DNA from: Curtobacterium sp. MCPF17_002
GTDB lineage: Bacteria > Actinomycetota > Actinomycetes > Actinomycetales > Microbacteriaceae
NCBI RefSeq assembly: GCF_003234115.2
Contig: NZ_CP126251.1
Coordinates: 1,860,001-1,924,000 of the forward strand
Direction: 5' to 3'
Length of the DNA stretch: 64,000 nt
Position numbers and translations under genes: made by a program. The notes beneath the pieces were generated by a model. The model searched no databases, was not told the origin of the DNA, and saw nothing but the letters and a program-made list of their open reading frames with translations. Of this stretch, positions 51,722 through 59,637 are shown in pieces; position 1 is the first letter of the stretch; each line of letters opens with the position of its first letter.

Positions 51722-52231
51722 TCAGCCCGGCTGGCGGTCGCCGCCGTCGCCGAGGCCCTCGAGGAACTTTCTGAGGAGGCCAATCATCTGCGACTGCTCG
51801 TCGTCATTGAGCGCTGCGAGGAGAGTCCGCTCGTTCTCAACGTGCCTGACGAGCGCAACATTGACGGTTGCCAGCCCTTGTGCTGTGAGGGTCACGATGA
51901 CGCTGCGGCGGTTCTCGGGGTCGGTCTCTCGGGTGACGAACCCTTTCGCGACCAGCCGGTTGAGGCGGTTCGTGATGGCGCCGGAGGTGACCATCGTGCT
52001 GGCGAGCATCTCTCCGACGGTCAGCCGGTGCGGTGCGCCGGCGCGACGGAGCGCTGCGAGAAGGTCGAACTCACCCGGCAGGAGTTCGTGTTCGGCGAGG
52101 ACCGCGGCGATGCGCCTGTCAAGGATCGCTTCCGCGCGGCTTATGCGTCCGATCAAAGCCATCGGGCTCACATCGAGTTCCGGACGTTCCTTCGCCCACT
52201 GTGCGAGCACGCGGTCGACGGCGTCGGTCAT
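51722..52231 (-). CDS. MarR-family transcriptional regulator
   Basis: 169 residues. The winged helix is clear: LPGEFDLLAALRRAG, then LTVGEMLASTMVTSGAITNRL for the recognition helix and FVTRETDPENRRSVIVTLT for the wing with its Asp-x-Arg-Arg. Flanking helices form the dimer interface. AAGGAG lies five bases before the ATG. It is transcribed away from the indigoidine-type operon, and the shared 100-base gap contains a strong promoter overlapped by repeated GTTnAAC sites. Control of that operon is therefore likely, with a cluster product or precursor as a possible ligand. Confidence 0.85.
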   Translation of the reverse strand: MTDAVDRVLAQWAKERPELDVSPMALIGRISRAEAILDRRIAAVLAEHELLPGEFDLLAALRRAGAPHRLTVGEMLASTMVTSGAITNRLNRLVAKGFVTRETDPENRRSVIVTLTAQGLATVNVALVRHVENERTLLAALNDDEQSQMIGLLRKFLEGLGDGGDRQPG

Positions 52232-52245
52232 CCACACTCCTTCAC

Positions 52246-52262
52246 GTTGAACTGTTTGACAT
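52246..52262. promoter_or_regulatory. Candidate MarR site 1
   Basis: GTTGAACTGTTTGACAT overlaps the -35 element of the plus-strand promoter. It matches site 2 at 13 of 17 positions and contains the small dyad GTTnAAC. Confidence 0.45.
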
Positions 52263-52283
52263 CGACCCTACGCCCCCTACACT
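52256..52283 (+). promoter_or_regulatory. Consensus-type promoter of the biosynthetic operon
   Basis: TTGACA (52256-52261), 16 bases, TACACT (52278-52283). The -35 is a perfect consensus, unusual in this GC-rich sequence. Transcription would start near 52290, at the edge of the second candidate MarR site and about 45 bases before the first gene. Confidence 0.65.
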
Positions 52284-52290
52284 TGTTAAC

Positions 52291-52307
52291 GTTCAACAGT
52301 ATGACGT
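52291..52307. promoter_or_regulatory. Candidate MarR site 2
   Basis: GTTCAACAGTATGACGT, adjacent to a GTTAAC hexamer, lies at the predicted transcription start. Binding here would block initiation or clearance. Confidence 0.45.
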
Positions 52308-52334
52308 TAAGCGATATTTGGGGGGACTGGCGGG

Positions 52335-53294
52335 ATGAGCAACCACGCGAGAGGCATCACGCGAGGCGCGATAGAGCTGCTACTCGGCGACCAGGTCGCC
52401 GACGCACTCACTGAGGGCGCTGCCGTGCTGGCGCTCGAATCGAACGTCGTCGCCCAGGGGCTGCCGTACCCGAGGAACCTCGACACCGCGCTGCAGGTGG
52501 AGGAAACCGCGCGGAACGCCGGCGCCGTCCCAGCGACTACTGCGGTTCTCGACGGTGTCCTCCACGTCGGCCTCACCGAGGAGGAACTCGAACGGATCGC
52601 GTCGTCACCGACACTGCCGAAACTCTCCACCCGAGACGTCGGCGCGTGCCTGGCTAACGGCGGCACCGGAGTGACGACAATAGCTGCGACCATGGCCATC
52701 GCGGATCTCGCCGGCATCGCCGTCGTCTCATCTGCCGGGCTCGGCGGCGTGCATCGCGGCGCGAGCGAGAGCTTCGACATCTCCGCCGACCTCCCACAAC
52801 TCGTGCGCTCCAAAGTCATCGTCGTGTCCGCCGGAGCGAAGAAGATCCTCGACCTGCCGGCCACGTTGGAGTACCTCGAAACAGCAGGCGTCCCCGTCGT
52901 CGGCTACCGGTCAGATGACTTCCCAGCGTTCTACTGCGTTTCCAGCGGACTGCCGGTGCCGCATCGAGCCGACGACATGTCAGAGATCGTGCGAACAGCG
53001 CTCAGCCACTGGTCGATGCGGGACAGCGGAGCTGTCCTCGTCACCCACCCAATCCCCGAAGCGCACGCACTCCCATCCGCCGAGGTCGACGCAGCCATCG
53101 ACGATGCGCTCCTCCGAGTGGCATCGGGACACATCAGCGGGCAACGCGTCACCCGGTACCTCCTCGACGCGGTGAACGAGGCGACACAGGGGCGGGCGAG
53201 CGCAGCGAACGCGGCCGTCCTCATCAGCACCACCGTGATCGGCGCGGAGACCGCGGTCGCATACGCCGAAGCAACGCGGGAGACGCGGTCGTGA
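52335..53294 (+). CDS. psuG: Pseudouridine-5'-phosphate glycosidase family protein (PsuG/IndA/MinB-like)
   Basis: 319 residues following E. coli PsuG along its length: VLALESNVVAQGLPYPRNLDTA (partly quoted), GAVPATTAVLDG, PKLSTRD with the catalytic-type Lys, GGVHRGASESFDISADL, VSAGAKKILDL with a second Lys, and YLETAGVPVVGY. PsuG reversibly makes or breaks the C-C glycosidic bond between a uracil-like base and ribose 5-phosphate. Beside an indigoidine-type NRPS, homologues are named IndA or MinB and are thought to couple the NRPS-derived heterocycle to ribose phosphate. It is the first gene of the operon, 45 bases from the predicted transcript start. Confidence 0.9.
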   Translation: MSNHARGITRGAIELLLGDQVADALTEGAAVLALESNVVAQGLPYPRNLDTALQVEETARNAGAVPATTAVLDGVLHVGLTEEELERIASSPTLPKLSTRDVGACLANGGTGVTTIAATMAIADLAGIAVVSSAGLGGVHRGASESFDISADLPQLVRSKVIVVSAGAKKILDLPATLEYLETAGVPVVGYRSDDFPAFYCVSSGLPVPHRADDMSEIVRTALSHWSMRDSGAVLVTHPIPEAHALPSAEVDAAIDDALLRVASGHISGQRVTRYLLDAVNEATQGRASAANAAVLISTTVIGAETAVAYAEATRETRS

Positions 53295-53983
53295 ACGGCG
53301 TCGAAGCGGTTCTGTTCGACCTGGACGGCACCCTCATCAACACCCCTCCTGCCATCGCGGTCGCGCTTCGCGCGGCGGTCGCCGACACGACCGGTGAGGA
53401 ACTGAACCTGGCGAGCATCATCCCGCTCATCGGCAGACCGTTGCCGGTGTTGTGCGGGGAGCTCGTCAACCGGGACGAAGACGACCCGGTGACGACCGCT
53501 GTCACCGCCGCGTACCAGGACCACTACCGGAGGGACATCGTCCCGAACGCGAAGAATCTGCTGTTCCCCGACGTTGCCGCCGGCGTCGCCGCCCTCGCAG
53601 CGGACGGGAAGCAGCTCGCCATCGTCACCAGCAAGAACCACCATGCCGCGGAACTGATCCTCGGCTCGGCCGGCCTCCTGCCGTTCTTCGACGTGATCGT
53701 CGGCGCTGACGACGTCGGAACCCCGAAACCCGCAGCCGACGCTGGCCACCACGCCTTGCAGCTGCTCGCCGCGGCGCCGGCATCAGCAGTGATGGTGGGG
53801 GACAGCGCGGACGACATCCACATGGCCGACGCGGTCCCCATGCGGTCCATCGGGGTGACCTACGGGGCGACCAGCGCAGCAGCGATGGCAGCCCTGCAGC
53901 CCACCTTCATCGCGAACAACTTCCCGGCGGTCGCATCCGCGCTCGCCATCGACTCCACTGCGAAGGATGCGGTCCACTCGTGA
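53291..53983 (+). CDS. HAD-superfamily phosphatase (IndB/MinC N-terminal-like)
   Basis: 230 residues of the phosphoglycolate-phosphatase-like HAD group. Motif I is LFDLDGTLIN, a Thr/Ser motif II is in IVTSKNHHA, Lys is in GTPKPAADA, and motif III/IV is VMVGDSADDIHMA. It probably removes the 5'-phosphate from a nucleotide made by the PsuG homologue, giving the free nucleoside for export. As I recall, the published minimycin protein MinC carries an additional C-terminal domain; here only the phosphatase part exists. The GTG overlaps the preceding stop (GTGA). Confidence 0.85.
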   Translation: MNGVEAVLFDLDGTLINTPPAIAVALRAAVADTTGEELNLASIIPLIGRPLPVLCGELVNRDEDDPVTTAVTAAYQDHYRRDIVPNAKNLLFPDVAAGVAALAADGKQLAIVTSKNHHAAELILGSAGLLPFFDVIVGADDVGTPKPAADAGHHALQLLAAAPASAVMVGDSADDIHMADAVPMRSIGVTYGATSAAAMAALQPTFIANNFPAVASALAIDSTAKDAVHS

Positions 53984-54669
53984 GCAACCACAGCACCGAA
54001 ACGCTCGACCGGCCGACGGAAGCTGTCCGTCAGGTCCACGAACTCGCCCGCACTGACGCCCTCTTGGCCCTGCACGCGGCAGCGCGGAGCGCCGACGCCA
54101 CCCAACTGGAGTTCGTCCTCGCAACGCAACGCATCATGCGGCTCCTCCTCGAGGACGCACTCGGCAGGCTGCAACACAAGGACAGCACCCCGACTACTCC
54201 CATCGGCGCTACGTTCCCCGGACGCCGCCGCGTTCAGCAGGAAACGTTCGCCGTGTCCGTGCCACGCGCAGGCGACGCCCTCGAAGCGGAGCTGCGGGCG
54301 ATTGTCCAGGATGCACGGCTGGGGAAGATCCTCATCCAGCGGGACCCCGTCCGGAAGGTCCCTGTCTTCCACTGGAGCAAGCTGCCCGACGGCCTCGCCG
54401 GCAAAGAGGTGCTCCTCCTCGACCCGATGATGGCGACCGCGGGCACAGTGAAAATGGCAGTCAGCATCCTCGCCGGCGCTGGCGTTCGACCAGCGGACAT
54501 CGTCCTCGTCAACTTCCTCACCTGCCCCGAAGCGCTCGAGAAGCTCTTCGATGAGTACCCGGAGATCCGCGTCGTCACGAGCTTCATCGACGAGGGACTC
54601 ACCGAACAGGCGTTCATGCACCCCGGCATCGGTGATTTCGGGGACAGGTACTACGGAACGTACCGATGA
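53980..54669 (+). CDS. Uracil phosphoribosyltransferase family protein (MinD-like)
   Basis: 229 residues. Upp-type features are the PRPP-binding loop LLLDPMMATAGT (E. coli LDPMLATGGS), the conserved segment QETFAVSVPRAGDALE and the uracil-binding end GIGDFGDRYYGT. The enzyme converts uracil and PRPP to UMP. In the minimycin cluster the equivalent MinD is reported to protect the producer by enlarging the UMP pool against the toxic nucleotide analogue, and such a self-protection role is the best reading here. Overlapping starts link it to both neighbours. Confidence 0.85.
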   Translation: MSNHSTETLDRPTEAVRQVHELARTDALLALHAAARSADATQLEFVLATQRIMRLLLEDALGRLQHKDSTPTTPIGATFPGRRRVQQETFAVSVPRAGDALEAELRAIVQDARLGKILIQRDPVRKVPVFHWSKLPDGLAGKEVLLLDPMMATAGTVKMAVSILAGAGVRPADIVLVNFLTCPEALEKLFDEYPEIRVVTSFIDEGLTEQAFMHPGIGDFGDRYYGTYR

Positions 54670-55580
54670 CCGCGCCCGCGAACATGCCGGCCGTCGGCGT
54701 CGCTGGTATCACCGCAGCAGCCGCAGTGGCCCCCATCGTCTGGGGGACAACCTACGTCGTGACCACCCAGCTGCTGCCCGCCGCCCACCCGATGACCGCC
54801 AGTGTCCTCCGCGCCCTGCCGGCGGGTCTGCTGCTGCTGGCAATGCGGCCCGGGATCCCTCCTCGGGGATGGCGTCTCCGGACCGCGGTGCTCGGAATGT
54901 TGAACATCGGCTGCTTCTTCCCGCTGCTGTTCATCGCCGCGTACCGACTTCCCGGCGGACTCGCGTCAGTCGTCGGCGCACTGCAGCCCCTCATCATCAT
55001 CGCGTTGACGCTGATGCTTCGATGGGGGAGACCGTCGCTGGCGCACCTGCTGTGGGGCATCGTCGCCCTCATCGGAGTATCGCTGGTGTCCGTGACCGGG
55101 GGAGCGTCCTTCGACCTGCTCGGGTTCGGCGCGTCCGTTCTCGGTACCGTGTCGATGGCGTCCGGGATCCTCCTCACCCGCCGGTGGGGCACCCCACCGA
55201 ACACGCACCCGCTGAACTCGACCGCGTGGCAGCTCATCGTCGGTGGGGCCGCCATTGTCCCGCTCATCCCTGTCTTCGATCGGGGGCCGTGGGACCCAAC
55301 AGCAGGCGGCCTCGCGGGATACGCCTGGCTGACCTTCATCGGCGGGGCTCTCGCGTACAGCCTGTGGTTCCAAGGCGCACGCACACTCGCTCCCACCGGC
55401 ATCGCACTTCTCGGTGTCCTCAGCCCGGTCACTGCGGCGGTTCTCGGCTGGGTCGTCCTCGGGCAGGCACTCACACTCGTGCAGATCATCGGGTTCGTGG
55501 TCGCGCTCGGCGGCTCGCTCGGCGGGCAGCTGACACCGGCATACAGGTCGCGCGCCGCTCTGCGCCAAGCCATCTCGTAA
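54666..55580 (+). CDS. EamA/DMT-family exporter (MinT-like)
   Basis: 304 residues, ten predicted helices in two EamA repeats: APIVWGTTYVVTTQLLPAAHP and PAGLLLLAMRPG in the first, YAWLTFIGGALAYSLWFQG and VTAAVLGWVVLGQAL in the second. Drug/metabolite transporters of this type usually export small metabolites. Its place between the protective phosphoribosyltransferase and the NRPS suggests export of the cluster's product. The ATG overlaps the previous stop. Confidence 0.88.
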   Translation: MTAPANMPAVGVAGITAAAAVAPIVWGTTYVVTTQLLPAAHPMTASVLRALPAGLLLLAMRPGIPPRGWRLRTAVLGMLNIGCFFPLLFIAAYRLPGGLASVVGALQPLIIIALTLMLRWGRPSLAHLLWGIVALIGVSLVSVTGGASFDLLGFGASVLGTVSMASGILLTRRWGTPPNTHPLNSTAWQLIVGGAAIVPLIPVFDRGPWDPTAGGLAGYAWLTFIGGALAYSLWFQGARTLAPTGIALLGVLSPVTAAVLGWVVLGQALTLVQIIGFVVALGGSLGGQLTPAYRSRAALRQAIS

Positions 55581-55606
55581 GCATCACCGTCAGGAAGGGG
55601 AATCTG

Positions 55607-58600
55607 ATGGCACAACTCACATCGGTCGCTGCATCTGGGGACGCGGCGACACTGTCCGCACTGTTGCGAGCCGCAGTCGAGGAGAACCCTCGGAAGGCTG
55701 CAGTCATCGACGGTGACACCACCGTCACATTCGCGGACCTGTGGACACATGCGCACGCACAGGCGGCGCATCTCACGAACTCCGGTGTCCGGCCCGGCGA
55801 CGCCGTAGGGCTCTTCCTGGAGCCCGGGGCCGAACTCATCAGCGCAGTCTGGGGTGTCCTCCTCGCCGGCGCCGCGTACGTGCCGTTGGCCGTGGACTAC
55901 CCGGCTGAACGCATCCGTTACATGATCAACCACTCGAAGCTCGAGAGCATCATCACCGATGAGCGGTCCGGCGCGTTCGTCCGGCAGCTGACGCCGGACA
56001 CCGTGCGGGTGCATCAGGCGGGTGATCACGCTGAGTCACCCGCCAATCGGACGGCAGACCAGCACATCTCGAATCCTGCCGGACCCGCGTACGTCATTTT
56101 CACCTCCGGCTCAACCGGGAAGCCGAAGGGTGTCGTGGTCCCGCATCGGGCAATCAGCCACCAGATGCGGTGGCTTGCCCGGGAAATGGCCCTCAGCAGC
56201 TCCCGCATGCTCCTCAAAACGCCGACGAGTTTCGACGCCGCGCAGTGGGAACTCCTCGCCAACGCCGCCGGCGGAACCATCATCGTCGGTCCTGTCGGCA
56301 TCCACAGGGACCCGGCGCGGATCGCGCAGTTCGTTCACTCGCAGCGGGTCACGCATCTGCAATGCGTTCCCACTCTGTGGCGTGCACTCGTCCGAGAGCC
56401 GTCGTTCACCACCAACGACACACTCACCCACGTGTTCAGCGGCGGCGAGGCGTTGACGACCACCGACGCGCGAGAAATCATGGACGCGGTGCCGCGCGCG
56501 GCGCTCATCAACCTCTACGGCCCGACTGAGACGACCATCAACGCCACCTTCCACCGGGTGAGCGCAGACGACGTCGACGACGTCCAGACGGTGATCACCA
56601 TCGGACAGCCGGTACCGGGCTGCACCATCCACATCCTGGACGACGCACGCCGACCCGTCGCCACCGGAGACGTCGGCGAGCTTGCCATCGGAGGCCCCCA
56701 GGTCGCATCCGGGTACAAGAACGACCCGGAGCGAACAGCGGAACGGTTCATGCACGTTGACGTCGACGGGGTACCTGCACGCGTGTACGTCACCGGGGAC
56801 CTCGTCTCTCAGCACCCGAACGGAGACCTGCACTTCCACGGCCGAGTGGACGACCAGGTGAAAATCAACGGCCACCGTGTGGAGACCGAAGAAGTCCGCC
56901 TCGCCATCGAACAGCACCACTGGGTGCGTTCCGCCGCGGTCGTCCCCTGGACTGACCCACGCGACGGCCTCGCGCGCCTTGCCGCGTTCGTGGAGCTCGA
57001 CCCAGAAGAGGCCGCGGTCATGGACGCCGACCGTGCTGGACAGCATCACCGGTCGAAGAAGGGTCACGAGCAAGTCCGGGCGCAACTTGCTGCGCTCAAG
57101 CGCGACAGCGCCCGATCACCATCGGACGAAACCGCCCTTCCCAACGCGGACGGTACCCCCGAGCAGTGGAAGACGGCGTTCGCCCGGAAGACGTACCGCT
57201 TTTACGACGGCGGCGACCTGACCAAGGACGACATCACCGCGTTCATCTCCGACGCCCGGCAACCGGAACCGGCCGTGCCGCCCGCGCCGATGAACGTCGA
57301 ACGCATCGGGCACGTGCTCCGCTGGTTCGGGCCGTTCAGCAGCAGTGAACGGCTCCTTCCCAAGTACGCGTACGCCTCCCCCGGCGCCCTCAACGCCACC
57401 ACCATCTACCTCGAGGTCGCCGGCGTCGACGGCATCGACGACGGACTCCACGAGTACCGCCCCGACACGCACGCGCTCCAGCAGGTCGGAACGGCGCCCG
57501 CCGAGACCGCATCGGGATTCGTCCGCGTGCACCTCGTCGGTGACCGCGACGCAATCGAAGCGGTGTACGCCACGAACGTCGACGAAGTGCTTCATTTCGA
57601 AGCAGGGCACATCGCTGGCCTCCTCGACCACGCCTCCGCCGAGGTCGGCTACTTCACCCACCACCGCACCCCGGCGCAGGATCCGCGGATCTCCGATACC
57701 CACCGGGTCTGCACCGCCGTCATCGACCTGCACACAGACCGGCCGGCTCCGGACGACTTCCCGGTGCGGACGATGGTGCAGCTCCACAGCAACGTCACCG
57801 ACGGCCGCGCCGGAACCTACTACGTCGGGCCGAACGGCCTGGAACGTGTCAGCGCAGACGTCATCGAGCGACGGCATGTCATTGCCATCAACCAGGAGAC
57901 GTACGACCGGTCCAGCTTCGGAGTGGCGATGTCAGTGCCTGCGGGAGCACGCTGGCGCGGTTTCGTGGAACTTGGTCGAACCCTCCAACGGCTGCAGATG
58001 AACTCGTCCAACATCGGACTGATGTCGGCCGGGTACTCATCGCTGACGGGACGTGACCTGCCATCCGCTGTCCGCTACCGGAGCATCGTCGGAGGTGACC
58101 CCCTCATGTACTTCGCTGTCGCCGGGGCGGTATCCGACGAGCAGATCGAGTCGGTCGGCATGCGCGAGGACTCGGTCCACACGCGCGGTCCAGAGGAGAT
58201 TCTCCGCGACGACCTCCGGAAGACCCTCCCGTACTACATGGTGCCGTCACGGGTCACCGTCACCGACAGCATCCCCGTGTCCAACAGCGGAAAACACGAC
58301 CGGTCCGCGCTCATCACCACGATGGAAACGACCGTTGCACCCGCAGCGGAAAGGGTGCCACCAGCAAACGACGTCGAGGGGCGCATCCTCACCCTCTGGA
58401 ACGAGGTACTCCGCGCAGAGCAGCAGTCCGTCACAGCGGACTTCTTCGATGTCGGCGGGAACTCCCTCGACGCGGTGCAACTGATCAACCGCATCAACCG
58501 GGAACTCGGAGGGGCACTCCCGGTGCAGACCGTCTTCGAACAGCCCACCGTCCGCGCCCTTGCCGCTGCTCTGAGCGCAGACTCGCCCACGTCAAGGCTG

Positions 58601-59386
58601 GTCAAACTCGCCGACGGCCCAGGGCAGCCTTGCATCATCTGGCCGGGCCTCGGCGGCTACCCGATGAACCTCCGCACGCTGGCGAACCACCTGTCTTCGG
58701 AGTTCACCGTCTACGCTGTCCAAACCCATGGGTTGAACGTCGGAGAGATCCCGTACCCGACGCTGCAGGAGATGGTGGACCGGGACGTTGCGCTCTTGCG
58801 CATAGCGTTCCCCGACCAGGAGCTGACCCTCGCCGGCTACTCGTTCGGCGCTCGAGTCGCGACCTCCGTTGCCGCTGGCTTGCAGCGGGAAGAACGCACC
58901 GTCTGTCGGCTCATTCTCGTCGCTCCGGGCTCACCGTTCGTTCCGGGCCTTCAAGTCACCCCCGGCGACCGGTTCACTGACCCGTACTTCCTCAGGATGG
59001 CGTACTCCGTGTTCCTCGGCCGGCTCCCCAACGCTGACGCGTCAGCACGCCTGGACACAGTCACCGATGAGGGCGACTTCCTTACCGAGTTGAAGGCATG
59101 GCGGCCCGGCCTCGACACCGAACTCGCAACGAGGATCCTCCGCGTCGCATCGACCACGTTCCAGTTCCGGGCAGCGCCCGCTCCGGACGTCGCGGGGCTG
59201 CTGGACAGCATGGAAGTGTTCACCGCTAGCGGGGACAGCCCGTCGTTCCTCCGAGCAGCGGAGACGACCCTCGAAGACGCTGGCCGGCTCTGCCACGTCC
59301 CCGTCGACCACTACACGATCCTCCGCGACCCAACGGCAGCGACCATCGTCGAACTGCTCGGCGAACGACAATTGCAGGAGGGCTGA
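55607..59386 (+). CDS. indC: Indigoidine-synthetase-type NRPS (A-Ox-T-TE)
   Basis: 1259 residues, close to the size of BpsA/IndC. The adenylation domain (about 15-500) has FTSGSTGKPKG at 165-175, NLYGPTETT and GRVDDQVKINGHRVE from 412. An oxidase domain of about 350 residues, starting near PEQWKTAF (518), is inserted before the last adenylation motif (SGKHDRSAL, K896), the hallmark layout of this family. The carrier domain has its phosphopantetheine Ser at 953 (VGGNSLDAV). The thioesterase has GYSFG with Ser1079. Known relatives cyclise and oxidise glutamine and dimerise it to blue indigoidine. AGGAAGGGG precedes the ATG. Confidence 0.93.
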   Translation: MAQLTSVAASGDAATLSALLRAAVEENPRKAAVIDGDTTVTFADLWTHAHAQAAHLTNSGVRPGDAVGLFLEPGAELISAVWGVLLAGAAYVPLAVDYPAERIRYMINHSKLESIITDERSGAFVRQLTPDTVRVHQAGDHAESPANRTADQHISNPAGPAYVIFTSGSTGKPKGVVVPHRAISHQMRWLAREMALSSSRMLLKTPTSFDAAQWELLANAAGGTIIVGPVGIHRDPARIAQFVHSQRVTHLQCVPTLWRALVREPSFTTNDTLTHVFSGGEALTTTDAREIMDAVPRAALINLYGPTETTINATFHRVSADDVDDVQTVITIGQPVPGCTIHILDDARRPVATGDVGELAIGGPQVASGYKNDPERTAERFMHVDVDGVPARVYVTGDLVSQHPNGDLHFHGRVDDQVKINGHRVETEEVRLAIEQHHWVRSAAVVPWTDPRDGLARLAAFVELDPEEAAVMDADRAGQHHRSKKGHEQVRAQLAALKRDSARSPSDETALPNADGTPEQWKTAFARKTYRFYDGGDLTKDDITAFISDARQPEPAVPPAPMNVERIGHVLRWFGPFSSSERLLPKYAYASPGALNATTIYLEVAGVDGIDDGLHEYRPDTHALQQVGTAPAETASGFVRVHLVGDRDAIEAVYATNVDEVLHFEAGHIAGLLDHASAEVGYFTHHRTPAQDPRISDTHRVCTAVIDLHTDRPAPDDFPVRTMVQLHSNVTDGRAGTYYVGPNGLERVSADVIERRHVIAINQETYDRSSFGVAMSVPAGARWRGFVELGRTLQRLQMNSSNIGLMSAGYSSLTGRDLPSAVRYRSIVGGDPLMYFAVAGAVSDEQIESVGMREDSVHTRGPEEILRDDLRKTLPYYMVPSRVTVTDSIPVSNSGKHDRSALITTMETTVAPAAERVPPANDVEGRILTLWNEVLRAEQQSVTADFFDVGGNSLDAVQLINRINRELGGALPVQTVFEQPTVRALAAALSADSPTSRLVKLADGPGQPCIIWPGLGGYPMNLRTLANHLSSEFTVYAVQTHGLNVGEIPYPTLQEMVDRDVALLRIAFPDQELTLAGYSFGARVATSVAAGLQREERTVCRLILVAPGSPFVPGLQVTPGDRFTDPYFLRMAYSVFLGRLPNADASARLDTVTDEGDFLTELKAWRPGLDTELATRILRVASTTFQFRAAPAPDVAGLLDSMEVFTASGDSPSFLRAAETTLEDAGRLCHVPVDHYTILRDPTAATIVELLGERQLQEG

Positions 59387-59616
59387 TGCCCCACTTTAAG
59401 ATCTGGCACTTCGCCCCAGAGCTCACCGATGACCAACGGCTGCGTCTTGCAGCAGCCCTCGAAACCGTCGCGGTGGACATCCTCGGAACTTCGCCGAGCG
59501 CGGTGTCCGTCGAGGGAATCGCCGTGCCGGGGGACGCCTGGAAAGCCACCGTGTTCGACGTCGAGATCGTGCCACGCCACGAAGATCTCGTCCGCAAACC
59601 GGGCTACTCCATGTAA
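59386..59616 (+). CDS. Tautomerase-family protein (4-oxalocrotonate tautomerase-like)
   Basis: 76 residues starting MPHFKIWHF, so removal of Met exposes the N-terminal Pro that acts as general base in this superfamily. The beta-alpha-beta unit and helix (DDQRLRLAAALETVAVDIL) fit a 4-OT subunit. Its ATG overlaps the NRPS stop (TGATG) and follows AGGAGG, so it is firmly part of the operon. No tautomerase belongs to the published minimal minimycin gene set as I recall it. It could isomerise the released keto/enol-imine heterocycle before glycosylation or dimerisation. Confidence 0.78.
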   Translation: MPHFKIWHFAPELTDDQRLRLAAALETVAVDILGTSPSAVSVEGIAVPGDAWKATVFDVEIVPRHEDLVRKPGYSM

Positions 59617-59637
59617 CGGCCAGGAGCGTCGGCAAGC

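Noticed and set aside
51502-51774. Plus-strand reading of 90 residues between the secreted-protein and MarR genes
   Set aside because: No ribosome site, shifting composition, and it runs into the MarR gene. At most a fragment.
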